DNA of 64,000 bases from Novosphingobium sp. JCM 18896 (lineage in GTDB: Bacteria > Pseudomonadota > Alphaproteobacteria > Sphingomonadales > Sphingomonadaceae): the NCBI RefSeq assembly GCF_025938095.1, contig NZ_JAPCZF010000006.1, forward strand, positions 124,001 through 188,000. The letters run 5' to 3'. Under the pieces are notes generated by a model. It searched no databases, was not told the DNA's origin, and worked only from the letters and a program-made list of their open reading frames with translations. Positions within the stretch are counted from its first letter, which is position 1; every line of letters starts with the position of its first letter. Of the stretch, positions 49,272 through 57,709 are shown one piece after another. The translations under genes and the position numbers were made by a program.

Positions 49272-52142
49272 ATGGAGCCCAAGCAGCATCTCTACCTGGT
49301 CGACGGCTCGGCCTACATCTTCCGCGCCTATCATCGCCTCCCGCCGCTGACCAATCCCGAGGGGACGCCGGTCGGCGCGGTCTATGGCTATACGACGATG
49401 CTGTGGAAGCTCGCCGACGATCTCCACAAGGCCGACGGGCCGACCCATCTGGCCGTCATTCTCGACAAGTCTTCGGTCTCGTTCCGCAACGACCTCTACG
49501 ACCAGTACAAGGCCAACCGGCCGCCGCCGCCCGAGGATCTGGTTCCGCAGTTCCCCTTGATTCGCGATGCCACCCGCGCCTTCTCGCTGCCCTGCATCGA
49601 GGAGCCGGGGGTCGAGGCCGACGACGTCATCGCCTCCTATGCCCGCGAGGCGACGCGCAAGGGCTGGGACGTGACGATCGTCTCGTCCGACAAGGACCTG
49701 ATGCAGCTCGTCGGCAAGTGCGCGCAGGGCGATGACGGCGTGGAGGGTGGCTGTGTCGACATGCTCGACACGATGAAGAACGCGCGGATCGACATCCCCG
49801 AGGTGATCGAGAAGTTCGGCGTGCCGCCCGAGAAGGTCGGCGACGTGCTCGCGCTGATGGGCGATTCGGTCGACAACGTCCCCGGCATCCGCGGCATCGG
49901 CCCGAAGACCGCATCGAAGCTGATCCAGGATTACGGCGATCTCGAATCGGCGCTGGCCGCGGCGCCGACGATGAAGGCCGGCAAGCTGCGCGAGAGCCTG
50001 ATCGAGCAGGCCGGCATGGCGCGCCTGTCGCGCCAACTGGTCGCGCTCAAGGAAGACTGCCCGCTGCCGATGACGCTCGACGAGCTCAAGCTCGGCACGA
50101 TCCCGCCCGAGCCGCTGGCCGCCTTCCTGTCGACCCACGGCTTCACCAGCCTGCTCAAGCGCCTCGACACCGGCGCCGGCAGCCCCGATCGCGCGACCCA
50201 GCTCAATCCGGCCCCCATGAATCGACTTGGGCCCGTCACCGCCGGCGCCCCGGTCGCGACCGGCGGCAACCGCCAGCCGCTGCCCGAAATGCCCGCGGTC
50301 GATCTCGACGCCTACGAATGCGTCCAGACGCGCGAGCGGTTGCAACACTGGATCGAGCGCGCCTTCGCCGCGCGCATGGTTGCGGTCGATACCGAGACCT
50401 CCGCGCTCGACGCGATGCGCGCCGATCTCGTCGGCATCAGCCTGGCATTGGGGCCCAACGACGCCTGCTACGTGCCGCTCGGCCACGGCGGCACCGACAT
50501 GTTCGCCGAGAAGCCCGAGCAGGTCGACAAGGCCGAGGCGCTGGCTCTGCTCAAGCCGCTGCTCGAGAGCGACGCCGTCCTCAAGGTCGGCCAGAACATC
50601 AAGTACGACCTCAACGTGCTCGCCCGCCACGGCGTGCGGGTCGCGCCGATCGACGACACGATGATCGTCAGCTTCGCGCTCGACGCCGGACGCAGCGAAG
50701 AAGGCATCGGCGGCGGCCACGGCATGGACGAACTGGCGACGCGCCACCTGTCGCATACCACGCTGACCTTCAAGGACATCTGCGGCAGCGGCAAGAAGGC
50801 GATCCCCTTCGGCGAAGTCCCGCTCGACCGCGCGACGCGCTATGCGGCCGAGGATGCCGACGTCACCTGGCGGCTCCACCGCCTGCTGCGCCCGCGCCTG
50901 GCCGACGAGGGCGGCACGCGCGTCTACGAGCGCGTCGACCGGCCGCTGATCCCGGTGGTCGCGCAAATGGAGCGCCACGGCATCAAGGTCGACCGCGAGC
51001 GGCTGGCCGGTCTCTCGACCGAATTCGCCACCGAGATCGCCAAGCTCGAAGGCGTGATCCACGGCCTCGCCGGCGAGCCCTTCACGATCGGCAGCCCCAA
51101 GCAGCTCGGCGACGTATTGTTCGACAAGCTCGGCTACAAGGGCGGCAAGAAGGGCAAGAGCGGCCAGTATTCGACCGACCAGGGCATTCTCGAAGGCCTG
51201 GCCGGGCAAGGCGCCGAGATCGCCACGCGCGTGCTCGAATGGCGCCAGCTCTCGAAGCTGCGCTCGACCTATACCGAGGCGCTGCAGGCGGCGATCAATC
51301 CGCAGACCCAGCGCGTGCACACCTCGTACTCGCTGGTCGGTGCGCAGACGGGGCGCCTGTCCTCGACCGAGCCCAACCTGCAGAACATCCCGATCCGCAC
51401 CGAGATCGGCCGCCAGATCCGCGACTGCTTCGTCGCCGAACCCGGCAATGTCCTGCTCTCGGCCGACTATAGCCAGATCGAACTACGCCTCGCCGCGCAC
51501 ATGGCCGACGTGCCGCCGCTCAAGGAGGCCTTCGCGCAGGGCGAGGACATCCATGCGCGCACGGCGATGGAGATGTTCGGCACGGTCGACCGCGACACGC
51601 GCGGGCGGGCCAAGACGATCAACTTCGCGATCCTCTACGGCATCTCGCGCTGGGGCCTCGGCGGCCGGCTCGGCGTGCCGGCGGAAGAGGCACAAGCGAT
51701 GATCGACCGCTATTTCGAACGCTTCCCCGGCATCCAGAAGTACATCGTCCACACGCTCGAGACCGTGCGCGAGCGCGGCTATTCGGAAACGCTGTTCGGC
51801 CGCAAGACCTGGTTCCCGCGGATCAACTCCAAGCAGCAGGCCGAGCGCCAGGGCAGCGAGCGCGCGGCGATCAACGCGCCGATCCAGGGCACCAGCGCCG
51901 ACATCATCAAGCGCGCGATGGCGCGCATGGGCCCGGCGCTGCTCGACGCCGGCCTGCCGCAGGTGAAGATGCTGCTCCAGGTCCACGACGAACTCGTGTT
52001 CGAAGCGCCCGAGGGCGATGCCGAGAAGGCCGCGCCGGTGATCCGCCAGGTCATGGCCGAGGCGGCGCAGCCCGCGGTCACGCTCGACGTGCCGCTCGGC
52101 GTCGAGATCGGCTTCGGGGGGAGCTGGGGAGCCGCGCATTGA
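49272..52142 (+). CDS. polA: DNA polymerase I
   Basis: This 956-residue protein has three domains. The 5'-3' exonuclease domain (1-290) contains VDGSAYIFRAYH and GIGPKTASKLI. The 3'-5' proofreading domain includes AVDTETSALD and AAEDADVTWRL, with its acidic residues retained. The polymerase domain has motif A DYSQIELRLAAH, motif B RGRAKTINFAILYG and motif C VHDELVFE. It is slightly longer than E. coli PolI (928). It overlaps the mscS-like gene by 4 nt. Confidence 0.97.
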   Translation: MEPKQHLYLVDGSAYIFRAYHRLPPLTNPEGTPVGAVYGYTTMLWKLADDLHKADGPTHLAVILDKSSVSFRNDLYDQYKANRPPPPEDLVPQFPLIRDATRAFSLPCIEEPGVEADDVIASYAREATRKGWDVTIVSSDKDLMQLVGKCAQGDDGVEGGCVDMLDTMKNARIDIPEVIEKFGVPPEKVGDVLALMGDSVDNVPGIRGIGPKTASKLIQDYGDLESALAAAPTMKAGKLRESLIEQAGMARLSRQLVALKEDCPLPMTLDELKLGTIPPEPLAAFLSTHGFTSLLKRLDTGAGSPDRATQLNPAPMNRLGPVTAGAPVATGGNRQPLPEMPAVDLDAYECVQTRERLQHWIERAFAARMVAVDTETSALDAMRADLVGISLALGPNDACYVPLGHGGTDMFAEKPEQVDKAEALALLKPLLESDAVLKVGQNIKYDLNVLARHGVRVAPIDDTMIVSFALDAGRSEEGIGGGHGMDELATRHLSHTTLTFKDICGSGKKAIPFGEVPLDRATRYAAEDADVTWRLHRLLRPRLADEGGTRVYERVDRPLIPVVAQMERHGIKVDRERLAGLSTEFATEIAKLEGVIHGLAGEPFTIGSPKQLGDVLFDKLGYKGGKKGKSGQYSTDQGILEGLAGQGAEIATRVLEWRQLSKLRSTYTEALQAAINPQTQRVHTSYSLVGAQTGRLSSTEPNLQNIPIRTEIGRQIRDCFVAEPGNVLLSADYSQIELRLAAHMADVPPLKEAFAQGEDIHARTAMEMFGTVDRDTRGRAKTINFAILYGISRWGLGGRLGVPAEEAQAMIDRYFERFPGIQKYIVHTLETVRERGYSETLFGRKTWFPRINSKQQAERQGSERAAINAPIQGTSADIIKRAMARMGPALLDAGLPQVKMLLQVHDELVFEAPEGDAEKAAPVIRQVMAEAAQPAVTLDVPLGVEIGFGGSWGAAH

Positions 52143-53173
52143 GGCTGCCGACGACCGCCGAGATTCTGCACTGGGCCGAAAACGGCACCAGCGCCGCAAT
52201 CGTCGCCGGCATCGCGCTGGTCTTCGCCTTCCTCGTCCATTTCGTGCTGTTCGCCGTGCTCGACCGGATCGCGCGGCTCTCGCCGACGCGGTCGGACGAC
52301 GTCGTCGTCGATCGCCTGCGCCAGCCGCTGCGCTGGTCGCTCGCGGCGGTCTGCGTCTCACTCGCGGCCGAGAACCAGCCGATGCTCGCGCAGATCTGGG
52401 GCAGCGTCGCGCGCTTCGTCGTGCCCGCGCTGCTCGGCTGGGTCGCCTTCGCGCTGGTCAAGGCCTTCGCCGTGGTCATGTCGGACCGCGCCGAACTGTC
52501 CGACGACGAGCTCGCCGTGCGCAGCCGCCGCACGCGCATCGCCATCCTCTCGCGCAGCCTCGGCTTCGTCATCGTCTTCGTCACCGTGGCGCTGATGCTG
52601 CTGGGCATACCCGGCGTGCGCAACGTCGGCGTGACCCTGATGGCCTCGGCCGGCGTCGCCACCCTGGCGGTCGGCGCGGCGGCACAGCCCGCCCTCAAAT
52701 CTCTGATCGCCGGCATCCAGATGGCGCTGAGCGAGCCGATCCGCATCGGCGACCTCGTCGTCATCGAGGGTGAGACCGGGCGGGTCGAGGACATCCGCAT
52801 GACCTATGTCGTGATCCGCACGGCCGACGAGCGGCGGATCATCGTGCCGACCGCGCGCTTCCTCGAAACCAGCTTTCAGAACTGGACCCGCGTCGCTGGC
52901 GGGCTCACCGGCAACGTCATCCTGCCGATCGTGCCCGGCCACGCGATCGCGCCGATCCGCGCCGCCTTCGAGGCGCTGCTCGAGGATCAGGCCGACTGGG
53001 ACAAGCGCACCGGCGCGCTACAGGTCTCCGAGCTCAAGGTCGATCACCTCGAGCTCAAGCTCGTCCTCAGCGCCGCCGATCCCGCCGCACTGACGCGCCT
53101 GCGGCTAGCCATGCGCGAGGCGATGGTCGAATGGCTGCGCGCCGAAATGCCCGAGGCGCTGAAGACCACCTGA
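52139..53173 (+). CDS. MscS-family mechanosensitive channel
   Basis: This 344-residue protein has N-terminal membrane helices (GTSAAIVAGIALVFAFLVHFVLFAVLDRI and three more). A glycine/alanine-rich pore helix (ASAGVATLAVGAAAQPALKSLIAG) is followed by the MscS beta domain (PIRIGDLVVIEGETGRVEDIRMTYVVIRTADERRIIVPTARFL). It probably releases solutes on osmotic downshock. The start is TTG at 52139, overlapping the polA stop as TTGA, with GGGGAG upstream; translational coupling to polA is likely. Confidence 0.88.
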   Translation: MRLPTTAEILHWAENGTSAAIVAGIALVFAFLVHFVLFAVLDRIARLSPTRSDDVVVDRLRQPLRWSLAAVCVSLAAENQPMLAQIWGSVARFVVPALLGWVAFALVKAFAVVMSDRAELSDDELAVRSRRTRIAILSRSLGFVIVFVTVALMLLGIPGVRNVGVTLMASAGVATLAVGAAAQPALKSLIAGIQMALSEPIRIGDLVVIEGETGRVEDIRMTYVVIRTADERRIIVPTARFLETSFQNWTRVAGGLTGNVILPIVPGHAIAPIRAAFEALLEDQADWDKRTGALQVSELKVDHLELKLVLSAADPAALTRLRLAMREAMVEWLRAEMPEALKTT

Positions 53174-53192
53174 TCATCAACTGCCGAAAACA

Positions 53193-53210
53193 GTTTGCCA
53201 TTCGGAAAAC
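53193..53210. promoter_or_regulatory. Upstream operator-like half of a repeated palindrome before arsR-type gene
   Basis: GTTTGCCATTCGGAAAAC is an imperfect palindrome (6 of 9 pairs) matching the better site at 53223-53240. The two begin 30 bp apart, about three helical turns, so two regulator dimers could bind one DNA face. Confidence 0.45.
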
Positions 53211-53222
53211 TATCCAACAATA

Positions 53223-53240
53223 GTTCGCCATATGGCAAAC
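53223..53240. promoter_or_regulatory. Operator-like palindrome overlapping the ArsR start codon
   Basis: GTTCGCCATATGGCAAAC has 8 of 9 paired positions and contains the ATG (53232) of the ArsR gene. Autoregulation by the encoded ArsR protein is likely, in parallel with the unrelated operator at 15965-15984. Confidence 0.6.
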
Positions 53241-53576
53241 AATATCGCATCGCTCGATTCGGCCTTTCACGCCCTCGCCGACCCGACCCGCCGCGCGGTG
53301 ATCAGTCGCCTGATCACCGGCCCCGCCTCCGTCAGCGAACTGGCCCAGCCTTTCGCGATCGGCCTCCCGACCTTCCTCAAGCATCTCAAGGTGCTCGAGG
53401 ATTCGGGACTGGTCGGCTCGGGCAAGACCGGGCGCGTGCGCGTCTGCCACCTGCAACCGGCCCGCCTGGCCGCGGCCGAGAGCTGGATCGCCGAGCAGCG
53501 CGCAATCTGGGAAGGCCGCGCCGATCGCCTGGCGGCCTATGTCGAGAACCACATCCACAAGGAGCAAGGACAATGA
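53232..53576 (+). CDS. ArsR/SmtB family winged-helix regulator
   Basis: This 114-residue protein reads SAFHALADPTRRAVISRLITGPASVSELAQPFAIGLPTFLKHLKVLEDSGLVGSGKTGRVRVCHL, a typical ArsR winged helix with recognition helix LPTFLKHLKVLE. Metal-binding cysteines are absent. Its stop overlaps the start of the SRPBCC gene (ATGA), so the two are translated together. The start codon lies inside a palindrome likely bound by the protein itself. Confidence 0.88.
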   Translation: MANNIASLDSAFHALADPTRRAVISRLITGPASVSELAQPFAIGLPTFLKHLKVLEDSGLVGSGKTGRVRVCHLQPARLAAAESWIAEQRAIWEGRADRLAAYVENHIHKEQGQ

Positions 53577-54043
53577 GCGCCGACCTGACGATCTCGCGCC
53601 TGATCAAGGCCCCGCCCGCCGCGGTCTGGCAGGCCTGGAGCGATCCGCATCATTTCGCACAGTGGTGGATCCCCGAACCCTACGAATGCAAGGTCATCAA
53701 GCTCGACCTGCGCCCCGGCGGTGGCTTCGAGACGATGATGCGCGAAGGAGACGCCGCAAAGGCCGGAGGCGAATTCCAGCCGCACGTCGAAGGCTGCTTC
53801 CTCGAGATCGAGCCCGAGCGGAAGCTGACCTTCACCACCTCGCTGATCGAGGACTGGCGGCCGGGCGAACCCTGGCTGGCGCTGACGGCGCAGATCACCT
53901 TCACGCCCGAGGACGGTGGCACGCGCTATACCGCGCGGGTGTTGCACAAGACCGAAGCCGAGGCGCGCAAGCACGACGAGATGGGCTTCTACGAAGGCTG
54001 GGGCACGGCGCTCGCGCAGTTGGCGCGGCTGCTGGAGAAATGA
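53573..54043 (+). CDS. SRPBCC (AHSA1-like) domain protein
   Basis: This 156-residue protein reads LTISRLIKAPPAAVWQAWSDPHHFAQWWIPEPYECKV, LDLRPGGGFETMM, then VEGCFLEIEPERKLTFTTSL and a C-terminal helix HDEMGFYEGWGTALAQLARLL. This is a standard Aha1-type START fold. It is coupled to the ArsR gene by an ATGA overlap. The ligand is unknown. It is only distantly similar to the SRPBCC protein at 15462-15920. Confidence 0.85.
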   Translation: MSADLTISRLIKAPPAAVWQAWSDPHHFAQWWIPEPYECKVIKLDLRPGGGFETMMREGDAAKAGGEFQPHVEGCFLEIEPERKLTFTTSLIEDWRPGEPWLALTAQITFTPEDGGTRYTARVLHKTEAEARKHDEMGFYEGWGTALAQLARLLEK

Positions 54044-54046
54044 GAA

Positions 54047-54078
54047 ACGCCGCCCCGGGGTAAAACCCGGGACGGCGC
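54047..54078. terminator. Hairpin between convergent SRPBCC and CDC48-like genes
   Basis: CGCCG and CGGCG plus CCCGGG arms pair around a TAAAA-containing loop. A short T/C-rich tail follows on the minus strand. It probably ends transcription from both sides, but the U-tracts are weak. Confidence 0.5.
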
Positions 54079-54098
54079 CTCTGACATTCTACGTTGGC

Positions 54099-56408
54099 TT
54101 ACCCGTGCTTCCGCTCGCGCGTCGACTCTAGCATGCCGGGGGCGATGAAGCCGATCGGCGAGACTTCCATGGCGCGCTTCTTGAGCTCGCCCTTCATCTT
54201 CTCGTAGTCGGCTTCCATCTCGGCGGTCACCGTCGCACGGCTGTCGGCCAGCGCGTCGGCGAAGTCGTCGGCGGTCACCTGCACCACCGCCGCACCGCGC
54301 TTGCGGATGGCGATGAGGCCGGCGCGGCGCACCACGTCCTCGAGATCGGCCCCGGTGAAGCGCTCGGTCTCCGAGGCGATCACCTTGAGGTTCACGTCAT
54401 CGGCCAGCGGCATCTTCGCCGTGTGGATCTTGAGGATGTGCTCGCGGCCTTCCTCGCTCGGCGTGCCGACATAGACCAGCTCGTCGAAGCGGCCCGGCCG
54501 CAGCAGCGCCGGATCGACCAGCGCCGGGCGGTTGGTCGCGCCGATCAGCACGACCGACTGCAGTTCCTCCATGCCGTCCATCTCGGCGAGGATCGTGTTG
54601 ACCACGCGCCCCGTCACCTGCGGTTCGGCGCCGCCGCCTGAGCCACGCGCGGGCACGAGGCTGTCGATCTCGTCGATAAAGATCACGCAGGGCGCGACCT
54701 GGCGGGCGCGGGCGAACAGTCGGGCGATCTGCTGCTCGCTCTCGCCGTACCACTTCGACAAGAGGTCGGACGACTTGATCGCGATGAAGTTGGCCTCGGC
54801 CTCCTTCGCCACGGCCTTGGCCAGCAAGGTCTTGCCGGTACCCGGGGGGCCATAGAGCAGGAAGCCCTTGGCCGGACGGATACCCAGGCGGTGGAATGCC
54901 TCGGGGTTCTTCATCGGCAGCTCGACGCCCTCCTTGAGCTTGAGCTGCGCGTTGTCGAGCCCGCCGATGTCGGCCCAGCCGATGTTCGGCACCTGCACCA
55001 TGACCTCGCGCATCGCCGAAGGCTGGACGCGCTTCAGCGCCGCGACGAAGTCCTCGCGCAGGACCGAAAGGCTTTCGAGCACTTCGGGCGGGATCGTCTG
55101 CGCCTCGAGATCGAGCTTGGGCATGATCCGGCGCACGGCCTCGATCGCCGCCTCGCGGGTCAGCGCCGCCAGGTCGGCACCGACGAAGCCATGCGTCGTG
55201 CGCGCGAGTTCGCCGAGGTCGACGCCGGGATCGAGCGGCATGCCGCGCGTGTGGATGCCGATGATCTCGCGCCTGCCCTTCTCGTCGGGCACACCGATGA
55301 CGATCTCGCGGTCGAAGCGGCCGGGACGCCGCAGCGCCTCGTCGATCGCATCAGGCCGGTTGGTCGCGGCGATGACGACGATGTTCGAACGCGCCTGCAG
55401 CCCGTCCATCAGGGTCAGAAGCTGCGCGACCAGACGCTTCTCGGTCTCGCCATGGACCTGCTCGCGCTTGGGCGCGATCGAATCGATCTCGTCGATGAAG
55501 ATGATCGACGGCGAAGACTTGCTCGCCTCCTCGAACACCTCGCGCAGGGCCTTTTCGCTCTCGCCATAGCCCGAGCCCATGATCTCGGGCCCGTTGATGA
55601 TGAAGAAGCTGGCCTCGCTCTCGTTCGCCACGGCGCGCGCGAGCATGGTCTTGCCCGTGCCCGGCGGGCCGTGCAGCAGCACGCCGCGCGGCGGATCGAC
55701 GCCGAGGCGGGTGAACAGTTCGGGATAGCGCAAAGGCAGCTCGACCATCTCGCGCAGCTGGCGGATCGTGTCGCCCATGCCGCCGACGTCGTCGTAGTTG
55801 AGGCCGGCGCGGCTCAGCCGCGCTTCCTCGAACTCCTCGCGCAGCTCGACCTCGGTGTTCTCGTCGATGTGGACGATGCCCTTGGGGCTCGTCGACACGA
55901 CGGTCAGGCGGATCTGGGTCAGCGCATAGGCCGGCGCGTTGAACATGCGCTGGACCTGCGGCGGCATGTCGCGGACCTGCTGCTGGCCGGCGGTGGCGAC
56001 GATGTCACCCGCGAGCAGCGGCCGGCCGAAGAAATTGCGCTTGAGCGCGACCGACGGACCCTGGAGGCGCATCTCGCGCTGGGCGGGCGCGAAGACTACG
56101 CGCTGCGCGGGCCGCGATTCGGCCTTGCGGATGGTAACGTGATCGCCCGAGCCGACTTCGGCATTGGCGCGCTGCAGGCCGTCGAGGCGAATCACCTCGA
56201 TCGCCTCGTCCTCGGCATAGGCGGCGACGGCGCGGGCCACGGTCGTGCGCTTGCCCGAAATCTCCAGGGCATCGCCCTCGAGCGCGCCGAGCGCCGAGAG
56301 CGCCGACTTGGGCAGGCGGGCGATGCCGTGCCCGCTTTCTTCCTGGCGCGCGGCTGCGACCTGCAGCCTTACCGTCCGTTCTTCCACGCTTGCCGTAGCA
56401 TCGGCCAT
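54099..56408 (-). CDS. CDC48/VCP-family AAA ATPase
   Basis: This 769-residue protein has the full CDC48 layout. An N-terminal double-psi barrel domain (GHGIARLPKSALSALGALEGDALEISGKR) precedes two AAA modules, each with Walker A (GPPGTGKTMLARAVA, GPPGTGKTLLAKAVA), Walker B (IIFIDEIDSIAPKRE, VIFIDEIDSLVPARG) and arginine-finger segments (RRPGRFDREI, LRPGRFDEL). Eukaryotic and archaeal members unfold proteins. Bacterial homologues are patchy and their substrates are unknown. The aromatic pore loop in module two is KWYGESE and in module one GSGYGESE. It lacks the HbYX proteasome-docking tail, ending ERKHG. Confidence 0.93.
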   Translation of the reverse strand: MADATASVEERTVRLQVAAARQEESGHGIARLPKSALSALGALEGDALEISGKRTTVARAVAAYAEDEAIEVIRLDGLQRANAEVGSGDHVTIRKAESRPAQRVVFAPAQREMRLQGPSVALKRNFFGRPLLAGDIVATAGQQQVRDMPPQVQRMFNAPAYALTQIRLTVVSTSPKGIVHIDENTEVELREEFEEARLSRAGLNYDDVGGMGDTIRQLREMVELPLRYPELFTRLGVDPPRGVLLHGPPGTGKTMLARAVANESEASFFIINGPEIMGSGYGESEKALREVFEEASKSSPSIIFIDEIDSIAPKREQVHGETEKRLVAQLLTLMDGLQARSNIVVIAATNRPDAIDEALRRPGRFDREIVIGVPDEKGRREIIGIHTRGMPLDPGVDLGELARTTHGFVGADLAALTREAAIEAVRRIMPKLDLEAQTIPPEVLESLSVLREDFVAALKRVQPSAMREVMVQVPNIGWADIGGLDNAQLKLKEGVELPMKNPEAFHRLGIRPAKGFLLYGPPGTGKTLLAKAVAKEAEANFIAIKSSDLLSKWYGESEQQIARLFARARQVAPCVIFIDEIDSLVPARGSGGGAEPQVTGRVVNTILAEMDGMEELQSVVLIGATNRPALVDPALLRPGRFDELVYVGTPSEEGREHILKIHTAKMPLADDVNLKVIASETERFTGADLEDVVRRAGLIAIRKRGAAVVQVTADDFADALADSRATVTAEMEADYEKMKGELKKRAMEVSPIGFIAPGMLESTRERKHG

Positions 56409-56506
56409 GTCGATTGTTCCCCGATTGGCGTCCCCCGCATGGGGGTCTCAGCAAGCTAGGAACTGCGCCTTGCGATTGCAAAGGGGGTGCCCGGGGAGCC
56501 CGGTCG

Positions 56507-56539
56507 AAAAAAAGGCCCGATCGTTGCCGACCGGGCCTT
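56507..56539 (-). terminator. Strong intrinsic terminator on minus strand
   Basis: AAGGCCCG (56512-56519) and CGGGCCTT (56532-56539), with inner TCG/CGA pairs, precede seven T on the minus strand. It is well separated from any stop codon and therefore argues for an independent short transcript or a long usp 3' end. Confidence 0.8.
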
Positions 56540-56570
56540 GGAAGTTTTGGGAGAGGATGCCTGAAAGGCC
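56507..56570 (-). ncRNA. Candidate small RNA between CDC48-like and usp genes
   Basis: On the minus strand, TTGCAC (56604-56599) and CATATA (56581-56576) are spaced by 17 bp, predicting a start near 56570. The RNA would begin with a GCCT/AGGC hairpin and then a single-stranded CU-rich stretch, AUCCUCUCCCAAAACUUCC. It ends in a terminator with arms AAGGCCCG/CGGGCCUU and seven U. No gene ends here: usp stops 285 bp upstream and the CDC48 gene starts 98 bp downstream. The CCUCUCCC segment could pair with Shine-Dalgarno sequences. Length is about 64 nt. Confidence 0.5.
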
Positions 56571-56635
56571 TGTCCTATATGTGCCGAATCGCCCTTTTGT
56601 GCAAGTGCGAAATAACTGGTTAATGATGCAAAAAA

Positions 56636-56651
56636 TGCAACCATGGTTGCA
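56636..56651. promoter_or_regulatory. 16-bp perfect palindrome TGCAACCATGGTTGCA
   Basis: The sequence is identical to its reverse complement over all 16 bases. It lies about 66-81 bp upstream of the predicted sRNA start and 172 bp downstream of the usp stop. It looks like an operator for an activator or a repressor dimer. No protein can be named. Confidence 0.5.
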
Positions 56652-56823
56652 GTGACAGATATAATATTGATTTTATTTGTTAAAATAACAGAATATGTCT
56701 CATTTATTACTGACTCAGGTGTTTGCAACACACTGCGTGCTGCGCTGCGTCAGGAACTTACCTGGGTGAGCATTTCTCCCGCAAACCGGGGGTTTGCCGC
56801 GATCGCGAGCCCGATCGGTGCGA

Positions 56824-57606
56824 TCAGTGGGCCATCAGCAGCGCCGGGCGCGGACAGTCCTCGAGGAAATAGCGCGTCACCCCGCCGAACAGGAATTCGC
56901 GCATCCGGCTGCGGCCATAGGCGCCCATGATCAGCAGGTCGCCGCCGAGCTTGAGCACGGCCGCCGCCAGGGTCTCCTCGGTCGAGCCCTTGCGCGTCAG
57001 TTCGTGCGGGACCGCCTTGATCGAATGCCGCGCGAGGTAGCGCACCGCGTCGGCCGCGGGAAAGCCGCCGGGCTTCTCGCCGACCGTGAGCACGTTGACC
57101 GAAGCGCAGCGTGCGAGCAGCGGGATCGCCCCGCGCAATGCCGCCGCCACCTCGTTGCCGCCGTCCCAGGCGACGCAGGCATTGGCGACGGGCACGGCCA
57201 GCGGCTTGTCGTCGGGCAGGACCAGGACCGGCGTGCGTGTCGCCAGGACCACCTCGCCGGCGATCGCGCTGGTGCGCGAGACGATCACGACGTCGGCCAG
57301 CCGCGACGCCACGGCCAGGGCGGCAACCGGCTCGTCCTCGCTGCGGATGACGTCGTAGGGCAGGCCCGCCTCGTGGAGTTGCGCCCGCAGCCGTGCGGCC
57401 TGGCCATCGTCGTCGGCCAGCGCCTGCTGCATCGCGTCGGAGGCGACGTAGGATCCGCCCATCGGGTCCATCGAGATGTAGCGGCCGATCGGCGTATCGA
57501 CGAGGAGGGTGATGTGCCCTTCGCCAGCACGCGCCAGCGCCAGTGCGGTCTCGAGCCGGGCCGGCATCGCCCGGCTGCGGTCTGCGTGGACTAGGATGGA
57601 ACGCAT
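56824..57606 (-). CDS. Universal stress protein (tandem UspA)
   Basis: This 260-residue protein has two UspA-like halves. The N-terminal half starts MRSILVHADRSRAMPARLETALALARA. The C-terminal half ends with the ATP-binding motif GAYGRSRMREFLFGGVTRYFLEDC, typical of the G-x2-G-x9-S/T signature. Such tandem Usp proteins occur in proteobacteria and are linked to stress and oxygen limitation. It is divergent from the HAD gene. Confidence 0.88.
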   Translation of the reverse strand: MRSILVHADRSRAMPARLETALALARAGEGHITLLVDTPIGRYISMDPMGGSYVASDAMQQALADDDGQAARLRAQLHEAGLPYDVIRSEDEPVAALAVASRLADVVIVSRTSAIAGEVVLATRTPVLVLPDDKPLAVPVANACVAWDGGNEVAAALRGAIPLLARCASVNVLTVGEKPGGFPAADAVRYLARHSIKAVPHELTRKGSTEETLAAAVLKLGGDLLIMGAYGRSRMREFLFGGVTRYFLEDCPRPALLMAH

Positions 57607-57709
57607 CGCGATCTCCCTGTTGTTCTTTTCTAACGAACCGTCATTAGGGCCGTTCCGCCTTGAGCGCGATCAAATCCTGCCGAAAATCTCAGCCGAGAAA
57701 GACCGAATC

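Larger units (their letters stand above)
56409..56823. other. Intergenic region, 415 bp, with sRNA candidate and AT-rich upstream segment
   Basis: Apart from the sRNA candidate and terminator (56507-56570), positions 56605-56730 are strongly AT-rich and contain a 16-bp perfect palindrome (56636-56651). Weak reading frames on both strands (for example plus 56643-56930) run into the usp gene and look accidental. The CDC48-like gene promoter probably lies in 56409-56500. Confidence 0.55.

Noticed and set aside
54047..54078. GC-rich hairpin as another copy of the REP flanking the GIY-YIG gene
   Set aside because: It shares only the CCCGGG core. Loop and flanks differ, and it is better explained as a terminator between convergent genes.
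56456..56731. 91-codon minus-strand frame over the sRNA candidate
   Set aside because: It reads through a strong terminator and has no ribosome site. The sRNA interpretation fits the signals better.
56643..56930. 95-codon plus-strand frame with hydrophobic start in the AT-rich gap
   Set aside because: It begins inside the palindrome, has no ribosome site and continues antisense into the usp gene. The hydrophobic run comes from AT-rich DNA.
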